From NCBI GenBank assembly GCA_036504595.1, contig DASXUX010000011.1, forward strand, positions 1 to 64,000: 64,000 nt of DNA, in the 5' to 3' direction. Below are positions 17,947-27,736 of the stretch, one piece after another. This DNA is from DASXUX01 sp036504595 (GTDB lineage: Bacteria; Planctomycetota; SZUA-567; H5-PLA8). A model generated the notes under the pieces. The model was given only the letters and a program-made list of their open reading frames with translations, had not been told where the DNA came from and ran no database searches. Made by a program: the position numbers and the translations under genes. How positions within the stretch are numbered: position 1 is the first letter of the stretch; every line of letters starts with the position of its first letter.

Positions 17947-20373
17947 GTGAGCCAATCTGAACAGAGCGGTCGCACATCCCTGGACGGCATTTGGCAACTG
18001 CGCTGGGGTCCGCAGGACCAGCGCGCGCCGTCCACGCCTCAGGAACTCGCCGCTTCAGACTGGCCCAGCGTCGAAGCTTTCGTGCCAGGGAACGTCGAAC
18101 TTGATCTTCTTCGCGCCGGGAAGCTTCCTGAACTCGCGCGCGGAAACAACATCTACGCCCTGCGCGAGCTGGAGGGCTGCCGCTGGTGGTACTCGCGCAC
18201 GTTCTCCTCTCCCGCTCAGACGGAGGGACGCAGCAATTTGGTTTTCGAGGGACTCGATTGCGTTGCCACGATATTCCTCAACGGCCAACGTGTCGGTACT
18301 GTTCGCAACATGTTCGTCGCGTATCGATTCGATGTCACGGATTTCCTGCGCCGTGACGGCGCCGACAACCAACTCTCCGTTCGCATCGACTCCGCCGTCC
18401 TGGAAGGCCGGCGCCATCAGCCCGCCGCCATCGAAGGCGCGTTCGCCACGAACTGGGAATCTCTGGCCGTACGCAAAGCGCCGCACATGTACGGCTGGGA
18501 CATCATGCCGCGCGTGATCTCCGCTGGCCTGTGGCGCAGCGTACGACTGGAGACTGTTCCTGCCACCCGCTGGACCGATGTCTATTTCGCCACGCTTTCC
18601 GCAGACGCGAGCGCGCGGAAAGCCAGCGTTCTCGTGGATTGGCATTTTTGGGCCGAGAAGTTCGACATTGATAGGTGGCAGGTCCGCTTGACGCTCTCGC
18701 GCGAAGGCCGCGTCGCATACACAACAACTCAGCCAGTCGTGAACACGCACGGCCGCGTGCAGTTCGAAGTCTGCGATGCCGAACTCTGGTGGCCGCGCGG
18801 AACCGGCCAGCAGCCGCTGTACGATCTCACACTTGATCTGCTCGATGAGAATGCGCGCGTTCTGGACTCTTATCGCGAGCGCGCCGGTTTGCGGACGATC
18901 AAGCTGCTGCGCAGTGACATCACCACGCCGGAGAAGCCGGGCGAATTCGTCTTCGTCGTCAACGGCGAGAAAGTGTTCGTGAAAGGAACGAATTGGGTTC
19001 CGCTCGACGCATTCCACAGCCGCGACAAAGAACACTTGCCGGCCGCATTCAAAATGCTGGTAGACCTGAACTGCAACATGGTTCGCTGCTGGGGCGGAAA
19101 CGTCTACGAGGACCACGACTTTTTCGAGCTCTGCGACCGCCACGGCGTGATGGTTTGGCAGGATTTCGCACTCGCCTGCGCCATCTATCCGCAGGATGAC
19201 GGCTTCGCCGAGCAAATCCGCAACGAAGCCGAAGCGGTTGTTCGCAAGCTGCGCAACCACCCCAGCCTTGCGCTGTGGGCGGGGAACAACGAGATCGATG
19301 ACGCGTACGGCGGTTGGTTCGGAACAAAAGCGGACCCGAACACCGATCGCCTCAGCCGTCAAGTCTTGCCCAACGTCGTTCGCCAGTTCGATCCGTGCCG
19401 CGATTATCTGCCGAGCTCGCCCTACCACAGCCCGGCGCTGGTTGCGGCCGGCAATCACAATCATCTCAAGCCCGAAGACCACCTGTGGGGACCGCGCGAC
19501 GATTTCAAAGGCGCGTTCTACACGGGCTCCCCCGCCCTCTTTGCCAGCGAAATCGGCTATCACGGCTGCCCCGACCGCCGCGGCCTTGAGCAGATGATGG
19601 ACCCCTCGCACCTTTGGCCCTGGCAGGACAACGAGCAGTGGCTGACGCACGCCACGCGGCCGCACCCGAACGTCACCGCCTACAATTACCGCATCCCTCT
19701 GATGGCCAAGCAGACAGCCGTGCTCTTCGAAACCGTCCCCGACAACCTGGACGATTTCATTCTCGCGTCGCAGATCAGCCAGGCCGAGGCCAAGAAGTTC
19801 TTCATTGAATGGTTCCGCGCCGGGAAGTTCGACTCACGCTTGAGTTCGTGCCAGAAGGACGGCACGAACACAAGCGTGCCACCTCGCACCGGCATCCTGT
19901 GGTGGAACTTGCGCGATGGCTGGCCGATTATCTCGGACGCCGTGGTGGACTACTACGGCCGCAAGAAGTTGGCGTATCACTACATCAAGCGCGTGCAGAC
20001 TGACGTGTGCGCCATTTGCGGAGAGGCTGGCGCAACAAAGGAGCACCCGCTCGTCATCGTCAATGACACGCTTGCGGACGTGAGCGGGCACGTCTCGGTT
20101 CGTGATTTGGATACCGGCACCCGTCTGCTTGTCACCGAGTACCGCGTTGAGCGCAACGGGCGCACAACGGCCGGCACGATTCGGACCGCTGAAAAGCCAG
20201 CCATGTGGCTCATCGAGTGGACAGCCGGCACGGAGGCCGGCACCACCGGCTCACAGCGTTTCCACAACCACTATCTTGCCGGGCCGCGGCCGTTCAAGCT
20301 TGACGACTACAAACGCTGGCTGAAGACGCTGGCGAACGAAATCCCTGGACTATTGCGCGAGCTTCTTGTTTAG
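17947..20373 (+). CDS. Beta-mannosidase-like glycoside hydrolase family 2
   Basis: 808 aa from GTG 17947, chosen for the GGAGGA site six bases upstream. GH2 layout: jelly-roll domain (LDGIWQLRWG, FEGLDCVATIFLNGQRVG), immunoglobulin-like domain, then the TIM barrel with KGTNWVPLDAF, NMVRCWGGNVYEDHDFFELCDRHGVMVWQDF and LALWAGNNEIDDAYGGW, in which the glutamate of NNE is the expected acid/base. The nucleophile region is probably SEIGYHGCP. No signal peptide is visible, so it may be cytoplasmic. The last 24 bases overlap the convergent phosphoesterase gene. Near the C-terminus the peptide TAGTEAGTTG is encoded by a GCCGGCAC direct repeat (see repeat at 20,221). Confidence 0.88.
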   Translation: MSQSEQSGRTSLDGIWQLRWGPQDQRAPSTPQELAASDWPSVEAFVPGNVELDLLRAGKLPELARGNNIYALRELEGCRWWYSRTFSSPAQTEGRSNLVFEGLDCVATIFLNGQRVGTVRNMFVAYRFDVTDFLRRDGADNQLSVRIDSAVLEGRRHQPAAIEGAFATNWESLAVRKAPHMYGWDIMPRVISAGLWRSVRLETVPATRWTDVYFATLSADASARKASVLVDWHFWAEKFDIDRWQVRLTLSREGRVAYTTTQPVVNTHGRVQFEVCDAELWWPRGTGQQPLYDLTLDLLDENARVLDSYRERAGLRTIKLLRSDITTPEKPGEFVFVVNGEKVFVKGTNWVPLDAFHSRDKEHLPAAFKMLVDLNCNMVRCWGGNVYEDHDFFELCDRHGVMVWQDFALACAIYPQDDGFAEQIRNEAEAVVRKLRNHPSLALWAGNNEIDDAYGGWFGTKADPNTDRLSRQVLPNVVRQFDPCRDYLPSSPYHSPALVAAGNHNHLKPEDHLWGPRDDFKGAFYTGSPALFASEIGYHGCPDRRGLEQMMDPSHLWPWQDNEQWLTHATRPHPNVTAYNYRIPLMAKQTAVLFETVPDNLDDFILASQISQAEAKKFFIEWFRAGKFDSRLSSCQKDGTNTSVPPRTGILWWNLRDGWPIISDAVVDYYGRKKLAYHYIKRVQTDVCAICGEAGATKEHPLVIVNDTLADVSGHVSVRDLDTGTRLLVTEYRVERNGRTTAGTIRTAEKPAMWLIEWTAGTEAGTTGSQRFHNHYLAGPRPFKLDDYKRWLKTLANEIPGLLRELLV
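20221..20245. repeat. GCCGGCAC-GGAG-GCCGGCAC element inside the GH2 gene
   Basis: Two copies of GCCGGCAC three bases apart lie in frame in the beta-mannosidase gene. A nearly identical element occurs at 33,511-33,530 inside an unrelated gene, in an intergenic gap at about 26,456-26,480, and a variant at about 32,317-32,340. Confidence 0.7.
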
Positions 20374-21408
20374 AGTGTATTTCCAGTCCCACAGGCCGCC
20401 CCACTCGCGCGCCATAGTGCCGTCGGGTCGCTTGGTTAACTTGGCGTTGGCACGCGTGCGATAGGCCGCGCGAAGCCGGTCGCCGATAATCTGGATCACA
20501 AAGAAGCCGGCGGTAGTCTGTCCGTCGTTGATGCAGGTCCACTTCTTCGCCTCACCTTCCGGAGCCCAATCACGCAGACCTGTCCCGGTGTGACCGTACA
20601 CATACAGAATCACATTGTACGGTTTGGCCGCATCGTACGCATCCTTCCAGTCTTCGACGACCCACCAGTTCGTGTCGAAGCCACAGTGGGCCATCAGGAC
20701 CACCGGCCTGCCACTGGCTCCGACGTTCTTTGCCAGGTCTTCCTTCATGAAGGTCAATGCGTTCTGTGGATCGTGCCATTGAGCCGAATACCGGACGCCC
20801 TCGCGCTGCTTATCGGCGGGGTATATCCCGAGCTGCAGAAAATGAACGTCGCCCCAATCCCACGAATAGTGCAGGCCGTTGTACGACAGGTTCTGGATCA
20901 TCTGCTTCGATTTGCGAACTTCATTGCGCTTCTTGAGTTGTTCTTGAAAGCTGAACCCGCACTTTCCCTTTCCCGCCGGCGGGCCATCGTGATTGCCCCA
21001 AGTTTCGAATACCGGAAATCTCAGTGCGCCATCGGTTCCATCCAAACCGAAATCCGCCGCAAACGCTTTGTACTGCAATTCAGTGACGCACACGCCGTCC
21101 TGCGTCTTGTCGCCATCGTCAATGCAGTCGCCGAGCACGACGACACCGCGCGCCGGCTCAATCCTGTCGCCCCCGAGCGCCTCCGGCCAGCTCTGCCCGG
21201 GAAGCTGGTTCATCTGCTCGATGGTCTCGTGATCCCACTCATTGTTCTGCGTGTTCGTCCCGCAGCGATAGTGGCTGTCCGACGTAGAAAAGAACGTGAC
21301 GTTCCGCGGCGCTTTTCCTTCGCCGGCTAGAACCGCGGCAGCGAGGAACATGCAAAGGAAGATGACATGGCGTGTCTTCACCCGATTGTCCCTCACAACT
21401 GCCCACAT
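20350..21408 (-). CDS. Exported calcineurin-like metallophosphoesterase
   Basis: 352 aa from ATG 21408, picked because it leads into a hydrophobic export signal (HVIFLCMFLAAAVLAGEG). Metal-binding motifs in order: SDSHYR, GDCIDDGD, GNHDG, AHCG and GHTG. The C-terminal part (KKWTCINDGQTTAGFFVIQIIGDRLRAAYR) is a beta-sandwich tail commonly seen in planctomycete phosphoesterases of this group. Substrate unknown; may act on phosphodiesters of envelope polymers. Its gene overlaps the GH2 gene tail to tail. Confidence 0.82.
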   Translation of the reverse strand: MWAVVRDNRVKTRHVIFLCMFLAAAVLAGEGKAPRNVTFFSTSDSHYRCGTNTQNNEWDHETIEQMNQLPGQSWPEALGGDRIEPARGVVVLGDCIDDGDKTQDGVCVTELQYKAFAADFGLDGTDGALRFPVFETWGNHDGPPAGKGKCGFSFQEQLKKRNEVRKSKQMIQNLSYNGLHYSWDWGDVHFLQLGIYPADKQREGVRYSAQWHDPQNALTFMKEDLAKNVGASGRPVVLMAHCGFDTNWWVVEDWKDAYDAAKPYNVILYVYGHTGTGLRDWAPEGEAKKWTCINDGQTTAGFFVIQIIGDRLRAAYRTRANAKLTKRPDGTMAREWGGLWDWKYTLNKKLAQ

Positions 21409-21520
21409 GATATTCTTTCCCGCTCGGTTCGCCCAGGTGCCATATCGCGCAGAATGGTGGAGGATTATGCTGCTTTTTTCTGTCCCGATCAAACCCAAGT
21501 TGCGCTACAATCCGGTTGCT

Positions 21521-23494
21521 ATGGCGATCGCTGACGATGACCGCTGCCCAAAATGCGGCACACTGTACTTGAGCCTGCGCAAGCCCGGAGAACCGGACAC
21601 GCGCTTCTGCTACTCCTGCAACACGCCTGCCGACGCAGCGCGCGCGCAACACGCGCAGGAACCGCCGCCGCCGGCGTCCACGGAGGACGAACTTTCCGTT
21701 CAACCGCTGGAAAACGAGCATCCACAATCGCGCCACCGAGAAATGGCGCCGCAGCGTCGCCCAATGCTGCCGCAAAGACCCGCTGCATCAGCGCCAAAGG
21801 CGCGGCCCGGCGGATCCAGTCGCTCGATTCCAGCCGCTTCCAGACCGGCTATTGTCGAGGAGAACCTCGCGCCGGTCGATGCGGCCCCTCCTGCGCCGCC
21901 GTCGCAACCCGTGCCGCAACCCTCGCGGAACGTTCCTGAAACGCCGGACGACTTTCTTCGTGCGCTGAAAACGCAGCCGAAAGTTATCGACTGGCAAAGC
22001 TACATCACGTACGCCGTCGCGGGAGTTGTCGTTCTGGTGGCTGGAATTTTCGCTTACCAGTACGTCACGGGCCGGCCCGCGGAACAGAGAGCGGCAACGA
22101 AAGACGCGCCTCCACCAGAAACCGCAGCCAAGCAGACCGAACCGGTCGCGACTCCGGCCAAGCCGGCACGCCAGCAACTCTCGTCGGATGAACTGAAGAA
22201 GTTCACGCCCGCGCTGGATTCGTGGAGCACGAAACTCTCTCAGATTGACCTGAAACTCACTCCTGAACAGCGGCAGGCGCTGTGTATCGCGTTCGCAAAC
22301 GCATGCGCGGGACAAAGTCCGCAGCAGCTTGAATCCGCCGGGCGCTACCTGCTGGCCATTGCGCGTTTTGTGCCCGCTGCGATCGAGAGCATCCCCACGG
22401 TGAGTTTTACCGCGCCCGAAGACAAGGAGCATCGCGAAACGCTGAAAGGCATGCTCCGCCAGTGCGGCATCACAAAAGACGGAACAGCGGCGCTCAATGC
22501 GCTCTGGAGCGCCTACACGCAACTCGCCGAAGATTGTCGCGCGCGCGGCACAACGCTGGAGGCACACGCGCGGGAGTACCCCGCGTTTGCGGCAAAAGCC
22601 ACGGCTGTTTCACCGGCGACAAAGAAAGCCGCCGAAGAGACACAAGACGATGCAGATGTCGTCGCCGCCGTTTTTGGCGGGCCAGGAAATAAGCCGGTTA
22701 CATCAACCACTTTAGAGCCAACAAAAAAAGCCGAGCCCGCTCAGCCCGTGGACACGAAACGGGCGGATGTCAAAGATCTCCTCACCATGGGCGGGCGCAA
22801 GTCGCCCAAAGCCAGCGCCGATGACGATGTGCCGGATACGCCGCAGACGACGCGCAAGCCGGCTGAAAAGCCGCCGGAGAAACCTGCCGACGGCAAGACC
22901 AAGCCCGTCGATGCGCTCGCGGTGCTGAAAAAGGACGCTAAAGAAGAGGAGAAGCCTGCGACGAATGTTCCTCCGCCGCCGGTGCTGACAGAACCGACGA
23001 TCATCCCGCTCGATACGGCAAAAATGGACCCTGGCAGTGACAGGTCGTTCACCGAGCAGATTCAAGGCACGCTGAAAAACTGGCGAATCAAGGACGCGGC
23101 CAAGGACAACAGCAGCACGTCTGTTACGCATCGCGGCAAAGACGGCGCTATCTGCCTCAATCCGCCGAATGACAAACTGTGCGCGAAGTTAACGGCGACG
23201 ATTGAGATTCCACCAAAGTTCAAACCGAAACTGAAGTTTGAAGTGTCCAGCAAGGATGCGAAACACGAATGGTCGCTGGCTGTCACCGTTCTGCAAAAGC
23301 CGCTCGTCCCGCGTACGCCGATTCGCGTGCCTGACGAACAAGGATGGATCGAAGTCCCCGTGGATCTGACGCCGCTGGCGGGAAAACGGGTCGAAGTCTT
23401 CATCGAAGTATGGACGCAGCAGACGAAGAACCCACGGGCACTGAACATGAAGGAGCAACTCGGCTACATCCGCAACATAAAACTCGAGTGGTAA
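21521..23494 (+). CDS. Zinc-ribbon, single-pass membrane protein with C-terminal beta-sandwich
   Basis: 657 aa from ATG 21521. An N-terminal zinc ribbon (CPKCGTLYLS ... CYSCNTP, residues about 8-35) is followed by a proline-rich disordered stretch, one transmembrane helix (ITYAVAGVVVLVAGIFAYQYV, about residues 165-185), a helical domain, a second long low-complexity Lys/Pro/Glu linker, and a C-terminal carbohydrate-binding-like domain (FKPKLKFEVSSKDAKHEWSLAVTVLQKPL ... LGYIRNIKLEW). This cytosolic zinc ribbon plus extracytoplasmic domain layout is frequent in planctomycetes. Function unknown. Divergent from the phosphoesterase gene, so a shared promoter region lies at 21,409-21,520. Confidence 0.6.
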   Translation: MAIADDDRCPKCGTLYLSLRKPGEPDTRFCYSCNTPADAARAQHAQEPPPPASTEDELSVQPLENEHPQSRHREMAPQRRPMLPQRPAASAPKARPGGSSRSIPAASRPAIVEENLAPVDAAPPAPPSQPVPQPSRNVPETPDDFLRALKTQPKVIDWQSYITYAVAGVVVLVAGIFAYQYVTGRPAEQRAATKDAPPPETAAKQTEPVATPAKPARQQLSSDELKKFTPALDSWSTKLSQIDLKLTPEQRQALCIAFANACAGQSPQQLESAGRYLLAIARFVPAAIESIPTVSFTAPEDKEHRETLKGMLRQCGITKDGTAALNALWSAYTQLAEDCRARGTTLEAHAREYPAFAAKATAVSPATKKAAEETQDDADVVAAVFGGPGNKPVTSTTLEPTKKAEPAQPVDTKRADVKDLLTMGGRKSPKASADDDVPDTPQTTRKPAEKPPEKPADGKTKPVDALAVLKKDAKEEEKPATNVPPPPVLTEPTIIPLDTAKMDPGSDRSFTEQIQGTLKNWRIKDAAKDNSSTSVTHRGKDGAICLNPPNDKLCAKLTATIEIPPKFKPKLKFEVSSKDAKHEWSLAVTVLQKPLVPRTPIRVPDEQGWIEVPVDLTPLAGKRVEVFIEVWTQQTKNPRALNMKEQLGYIRNIKLEW

Positions 23495-23522
23495 ACAACC
23501 ACTCACCACTCACCAACCGCCG
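23490..23522. repeat. Short heptad array CACTCAC
   Basis: Two to three 7-bp words of the form CACTCAC / CACTCAC follow the stop codon of the zinc-ribbon gene, in the 62-base gap before thrC. Confidence 0.55.
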
Positions 23523-23556
23523 TTGTCAATTTTCACCACTGCGCTAATCTTTGTGC

Positions 23557-24954
23557 ATGAAAAAGGAAATCGCTCACCAACGCTGTATTAATCCGGACTG
23601 CTCCGCAACATTCGGCACCACGGAAGTTCTCACGGCATGCACAAAATGCGGCTCGCTCCTGGATGTCGTCTACGATTGGGACCACGCCAACGTTCCATCG
23701 AAGTTGAAGGATTTCGAGAAGAAATGGGCCACGCGGCGCAACCCTCTGCATTTCTCCGGGGTGTGGCGCTTCAAAGAACTGCTCAATTTCGCGCCCGACG
23801 AACAAGTCGTCACGATTGGCGAAGGCCAGACGTTGCTGCGCCCGGAACCCGAAGTCTCGCGCTTCACCGGCGTGAAAGACATCCGTCTTCAGTACGAAGG
23901 CCTGAATCCCTCCGGTTCGTTCAAAGACAACGGCATGACCGCCGGCTTCACGCACGCGCGCATGGTTGCCGCGCACAAAGTCGCGTGCGCGAGCACCGGA
24001 AATACCTCCGCGAGTCTGGCGACGTATGCGGCAGCGTCCGCGAGCGGCGGGGAGAAACTGGAGGCACTGGTCTTCGTCGGTTCCGGCCGCATTGCGATGG
24101 GCAAGCTTTCGCAAGGTCTGGACTATGGCGCGCGCACATTCCAGCTTGCCGGTTACTTCGATGATGCGATGAAGCGCGTAAAGGAAGTCTGCGCGAAGCA
24201 GAAGATTTACCTGCTGAACTCGGTCAACCCGTTCCGCCTCGAAGGACAGAAGACGATCATGCTGCGCATCCTCGAGGCGCTGGAATGGGAAATTCCGGAC
24301 TGGATCGTTGTTCCCGGCGGGAACCTGGGCAACAGTTCGGCGTTCGGCAAAGCGTTCCACGAACTGAAGGAACTGGGCCTGATCAAGAAACTCCCGCGAC
24401 TCGCCGTAATCAACGCAGCCGGTGCGAACACACTCAATCGGCTGGTCAATCAGGAGAAGCTGCGCTGGAATGGCGGCAAGTGCGACGCGGCAAAAGTCGA
24501 TGCGTTCTATAAACAAATGGACGAAGAGAAGCGCGACGCCAACACCATCGCGAGCGCCATCGAGATCAATCGCCCCGTCAACCTGACCAAATGCCTGCGG
24601 GCTCTGGAATGGATGAACGGCGTCGTGGCCGAAGCGACCGACGAAGAGATTTTGAATGCCAAGGCCATCGTCGGCCGCGGCGGGATCGGCTGCGAACCGG
24701 CCAGCGCGGCGAGTGTCGCCGGCACGAAGAAATTAGTTGAAGCCGGCGTGATCGGCCGCAGCGAGCGCGTCGTGTGCATTATTACCGGCCACCAGCTTAA
24801 AGCGCCAGAGACCACGGTCGCCTACCATAGCCTGCACGGCGCCGAACTGCGCAAGAAGTTTGAGAGCTACGGCGTGGTCTCCAGCAACCCCTACGCAAAC
24901 CGGCCGATCCAGGTGCCCAACGATCTGGAAGCGATCATGCGCGCAATCGGATAG
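23557..24954 (+). CDS. thrC: Threonine synthase
   Basis: 465 aa. PLP enzyme that converts O-phosphohomoserine to threonine. The N-terminal zinc-binding-like segment (CINPDCSATFG ... CTKCGSLLDV) is typical of archaeal/plant-type class II threonine synthases. The Schiff-base lysine lies in SGSFKDNGM, the phosphate-binding loop is STGNTSASLA, and the central VPGGNLGNSSAFGKAF is the expected cofactor loop. A start at ATG 23557 matches family length. Isolated from other thr genes here. Confidence 0.92.
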   Translation: MKKEIAHQRCINPDCSATFGTTEVLTACTKCGSLLDVVYDWDHANVPSKLKDFEKKWATRRNPLHFSGVWRFKELLNFAPDEQVVTIGEGQTLLRPEPEVSRFTGVKDIRLQYEGLNPSGSFKDNGMTAGFTHARMVAAHKVACASTGNTSASLATYAAASASGGEKLEALVFVGSGRIAMGKLSQGLDYGARTFQLAGYFDDAMKRVKEVCAKQKIYLLNSVNPFRLEGQKTIMLRILEALEWEIPDWIVVPGGNLGNSSAFGKAFHELKELGLIKKLPRLAVINAAGANTLNRLVNQEKLRWNGGKCDAAKVDAFYKQMDEEKRDANTIASAIEINRPVNLTKCLRALEWMNGVVAEATDEEILNAKAIVGRGGIGCEPASAASVAGTKKLVEAGVIGRSERVVCIITGHQLKAPETTVAYHSLHGAELRKKFESYGVVSSNPYANRPIQVPNDLEAIMRAIG

Positions 24955-25064
24955 CGGGCTGTTTAAGGGTTTCATCACTCGCGCGTGCTCAACGATAGCG
25001 GTGTATGTGTAACTGAATTTCCACGCACTTCGGGCGTCAACCTTCTCAGGGATGGAGAATAGAA

Positions 25065-26450
25065 ATGGGAAAACAAGTCGGGAAACAGGTCAGCAGGCGG
25101 CAGTTTCTGGGCGGCACGGCTGCGGCGTTGGCGACGGTAAGCCTCGTCCCGCGGCACGTCATCGCCGGCGCGGGCAAACTGGCGCCGAGCGAGAAGATGA
25201 ACATCGGCTGTGTCGGTGTCGGCGGAATGCAGGGCTTTGGCGACGTCAATGGCGTTGCCAGCGAGAATATCTACGCACTCTGCGACGTGGACGAGAACTT
25301 CCTGAACAAAGCCGCAGCCGATAAGCGGTTCGGCGCCGCCAAGAAATATCGCGATTTCCGCGAGATGCTCGACAAAGAGCAGAAGAACCTGCACGGAATC
25401 ACGATCACCATTCCCGACCACATGCATGCGACAGTGGCCTTGTGGGCGATGGAACGCGGAATCGGCGTGCACTGCCAGAAGCCGCTCACCCAGACCATCT
25501 GGGAAGCCAGGCTGATGGCCAAGGCAGCCAAGAAGTACAACGTGCCCACGCAGATGGGCAACCAGGGCTATTCGTGCGAAGCCACGCGCGTCGCCTGCGA
25601 GATGCTCTGGCGCGGCGACATCGGCGACGTCACCGAAGTGCATGCGATGAGCGGCGGCGGATTCGCGCGCGGCACCACAGCCTGGCCGCCCGCCGAGCCC
25701 GTCCCGCCGACGATGAACTGGGACCTCTGGACCGGGCGCGCTGCCGAGCACCCGTTCAGCACGAAGATCCACCCCTGGAACTGGCGCGGGTTCCAGGAAT
25801 TCGGGACGCAGATGGTCGGCGACTGGGGCGTTCATATCTGTGGGCCGGCCAACTGGGGCTTGCAGCTTGGCGCTCCCACCAGCGTCGAGTGCACCTATGT
25901 TGAGGGCGTGAATCCAGTGACTTATCCCCACTACTCCTGCAAACTGGAATTCCCGGAGCGGCCCAATCAGTTCGTTCCATCTGGCAAGATGCCGCCGGTC
26001 GCGATCCACTGGTACGAAGGCAACTCGATCGGCAAGAAATTCAAGCTGCCTGAAGGACTCACGCAAAAGGACTTCAAGGATTACAATGAACTGTTCATCG
26101 GCTCGAAGGGCTTCCTGGCCACCGGCGGCCGCGGCGAGAGCTATCGCCGAGTGCCGGAAACGGCGATGCAGGGCTTCAAGAAGCCCGATCCCCTGATCAA
26201 GCGCATACCCGGCGGCCACTATCAGGATTGGATTCGGTCCTGCAAAGGCGGCGACCCCGCGTGCTCCAACTTCACGATCGCCGGCCCGTACGTGGAATGG
26301 CTGCTCCTGGGTACTATCTGCTGGCGCTTCCCCAATGAAAAGTTGATGTGGGACGCCAAGAACCTGCGCTTCACCAACAACGAAAAGGCCAATGAGTTCG
26401 TGATGCCGAAGTTCCGCAAAGGATGGGAACTCAAGGACATCTCGGAGTAA
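25065..26450 (+). CDS. Tat-exported Gfo/Idh/MocA family oxidoreductase
   Basis: 461 aa. The N-terminus has a twin-arginine signal (SRRQFLGGTAAALATVSLV). A Rossmann fold follows (MNIGCVGVGGMQGFGDV), with YALCDVDENFL as the acidic end of beta-2, then HGITITIPDHMHATVALWAMERGIGVHCQKPLTQTIWEARLM: the QKPLT motif corresponds to the conserved EKP of the family, with Q in place of E. Family members act on sugars and cyclitols with NAD(P). Export suggests a bound cofactor. It sits upstream of the SGNH hydrolase gene, separated by a hairpin. Confidence 0.87.
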   Translation: MGKQVGKQVSRRQFLGGTAAALATVSLVPRHVIAGAGKLAPSEKMNIGCVGVGGMQGFGDVNGVASENIYALCDVDENFLNKAAADKRFGAAKKYRDFREMLDKEQKNLHGITITIPDHMHATVALWAMERGIGVHCQKPLTQTIWEARLMAKAAKKYNVPTQMGNQGYSCEATRVACEMLWRGDIGDVTEVHAMSGGGFARGTTAWPPAEPVPPTMNWDLWTGRAAEHPFSTKIHPWNWRGFQEFGTQMVGDWGVHICGPANWGLQLGAPTSVECTYVEGVNPVTYPHYSCKLEFPERPNQFVPSGKMPPVAIHWYEGNSIGKKFKLPEGLTQKDFKDYNELFIGSKGFLATGGRGESYRRVPETAMQGFKKPDPLIKRIPGGHYQDWIRSCKGGDPACSNFTIAGPYVEWLLLGTICWRFPNEKLMWDAKNLRFTNNEKANEFVMPKFRKGWELKDISE

Positions 26451-26498
26451 CCGCTAGCGCCGGCCTCCGCGCCGGCTGTATCCCTGCGAGATCTTTTC

Positions 26499-26530
26499 AG
26501 CCGCCCATCGTCACCACGCGATGGGCGGCT
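26499..26530 (+). terminator. Hairpin terminator after the Gfo/Idh/MocA gene
   Basis: A perfect 12-bp stem (AGCCGCCCATCG / CGATGGGCGGCT) with an 8-base loop, 49 bases after the stop codon. The T-run after it is weak (TTGCT), so termination strength is uncertain. Just before it lies an intergenic copy of the GCCGGC element. Confidence 0.6.
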
Positions 26531-26583
26531 TGCTATAGAACGTTGACTTGAAATTTCGCCTGCGTGTCGAGAACGGAGAGCAC

Positions 26584-27717
26584 ATGAAGAACACCACAAC
26601 AAAATTCCTGACGCGCGCTAGGATTGTCTTCTGCGCCCTGCTTCAGGGTACCAGCCTTTTCGCGGCCACGATTACGGCTACCGAAGGCGCAGTCCTCGAC
26701 GGGCTCTCCCCCTTTAATTGGGTGCGCACAGGAAATGCGATCAGCACGGCGGTCAACGGCGCGTCAGTCTCGCTGAAGTTCCAGGGCACCCGACAGGTGG
26801 CGTTGCGAGTCGCGACCGAGCACATGGCCAGCAAAGTGCCGGCGCGTTTCCCGATCATCGCTTGGTCCGTTAATGGCAGCCCGCCGCAGAGTCGACAACT
26901 CGCGGCAAACGAGACCTCGGCGTTGTTGTGCTCAAATATCGAGAACCCGGCCATCGAACTGTACGTGAAAGGCATGTCTCCTTTTGAAAATCGCTACACT
27001 GGCGACGTGCCCGCTAACGCGATCAAGATCACCGGTTTCACCGTGGACGACGGTGGTTCAGTGGCGGCGGCCACACTCCCATCGAAGATCTGGCTGAACA
27101 TTGGAGATTCGATCATGTCCGGCGACGGGGCCGCGTATGCGGAGAAACAAGGGCGTCCGCCGAATGACGAATGGGCCGCGTCAGAGGACGGCCGTGCGAG
27201 CTATGGATATCTGCTCGCCCGGCACTATGGCTACCGGGAATCGCGCATCGCCTATGGCGGATACAACTGGGGCGGCGGCATGGCTGGCGTTCCGGCTCTG
27301 AGCACCCTCATCGACCAGGTCACCTCAACCCAGAGCCGACTGACCGGCAACGCCCTGAATCCGCCGCCGCAAGTCGTGCTGATCAACCTTGGCGAAAACG
27401 GCGCACCCGCCGACAAAGCCGTAATTCAGGCGCTCGAAAAAGTGCGGAGCCGCGTGAGTCCGCAGACGAAGATCATTGTGGTGGTGCCGGTTTCAGGACG
27501 CGCGCGAACCGAGGTCTCCCGCGCTTTCAACAGCTACAAAAGCGCCGCCAAGGATGAGAGCGCTTATCTCGTGGACCTGGGCAAGGTAACATTCGCAACG
27601 TGTGACGGCCAGCATCCGACCGCGGCAGGGCACCAGATGATCTTCGCGGCCGCGATGGCACTCTTGGATGCAGTCGTGGGAAAGGCGGAGAAACCAGACG
27701 GCAAGGTGGCGCCGTGA
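26584..27717 (+). CDS. Exported SGNH/GDSL hydrolase
   Basis: 377 aa from ATG 26584, with GGAGAG upstream and a signal peptide (FLTRARIVFCALLQGTSLFAA). An N-terminal beta-sandwich of about 150 residues precedes the SGNH hydrolase domain: block I is KIWLNIGDSIMSGDG (catalytic Ser in GDSI), glycine and asparagine blocks are YGGYNWGGG and INLGENG, and the catalytic Asp-His pair is in DGQHPTAAGH. Probably an esterase deacetylating polysaccharides, consistent with the acetylxylan esterase downstream on the other strand. Confidence 0.85.
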   Translation: MKNTTTKFLTRARIVFCALLQGTSLFAATITATEGAVLDGLSPFNWVRTGNAISTAVNGASVSLKFQGTRQVALRVATEHMASKVPARFPIIAWSVNGSPPQSRQLAANETSALLCSNIENPAIELYVKGMSPFENRYTGDVPANAIKITGFTVDDGGSVAAATLPSKIWLNIGDSIMSGDGAAYAEKQGRPPNDEWAASEDGRASYGYLLARHYGYRESRIAYGGYNWGGGMAGVPALSTLIDQVTSTQSRLTGNALNPPPQVVLINLGENGAPADKAVIQALEKVRSRVSPQTKIIVVVPVSGRARTEVSRAFNSYKSAAKDESAYLVDLGKVTFATCDGQHPTAAGHQMIFAAAMALLDAVVGKAEKPDGKVAP

Positions 27718-27736
27718 CGTTGATTGGAATCGGTCA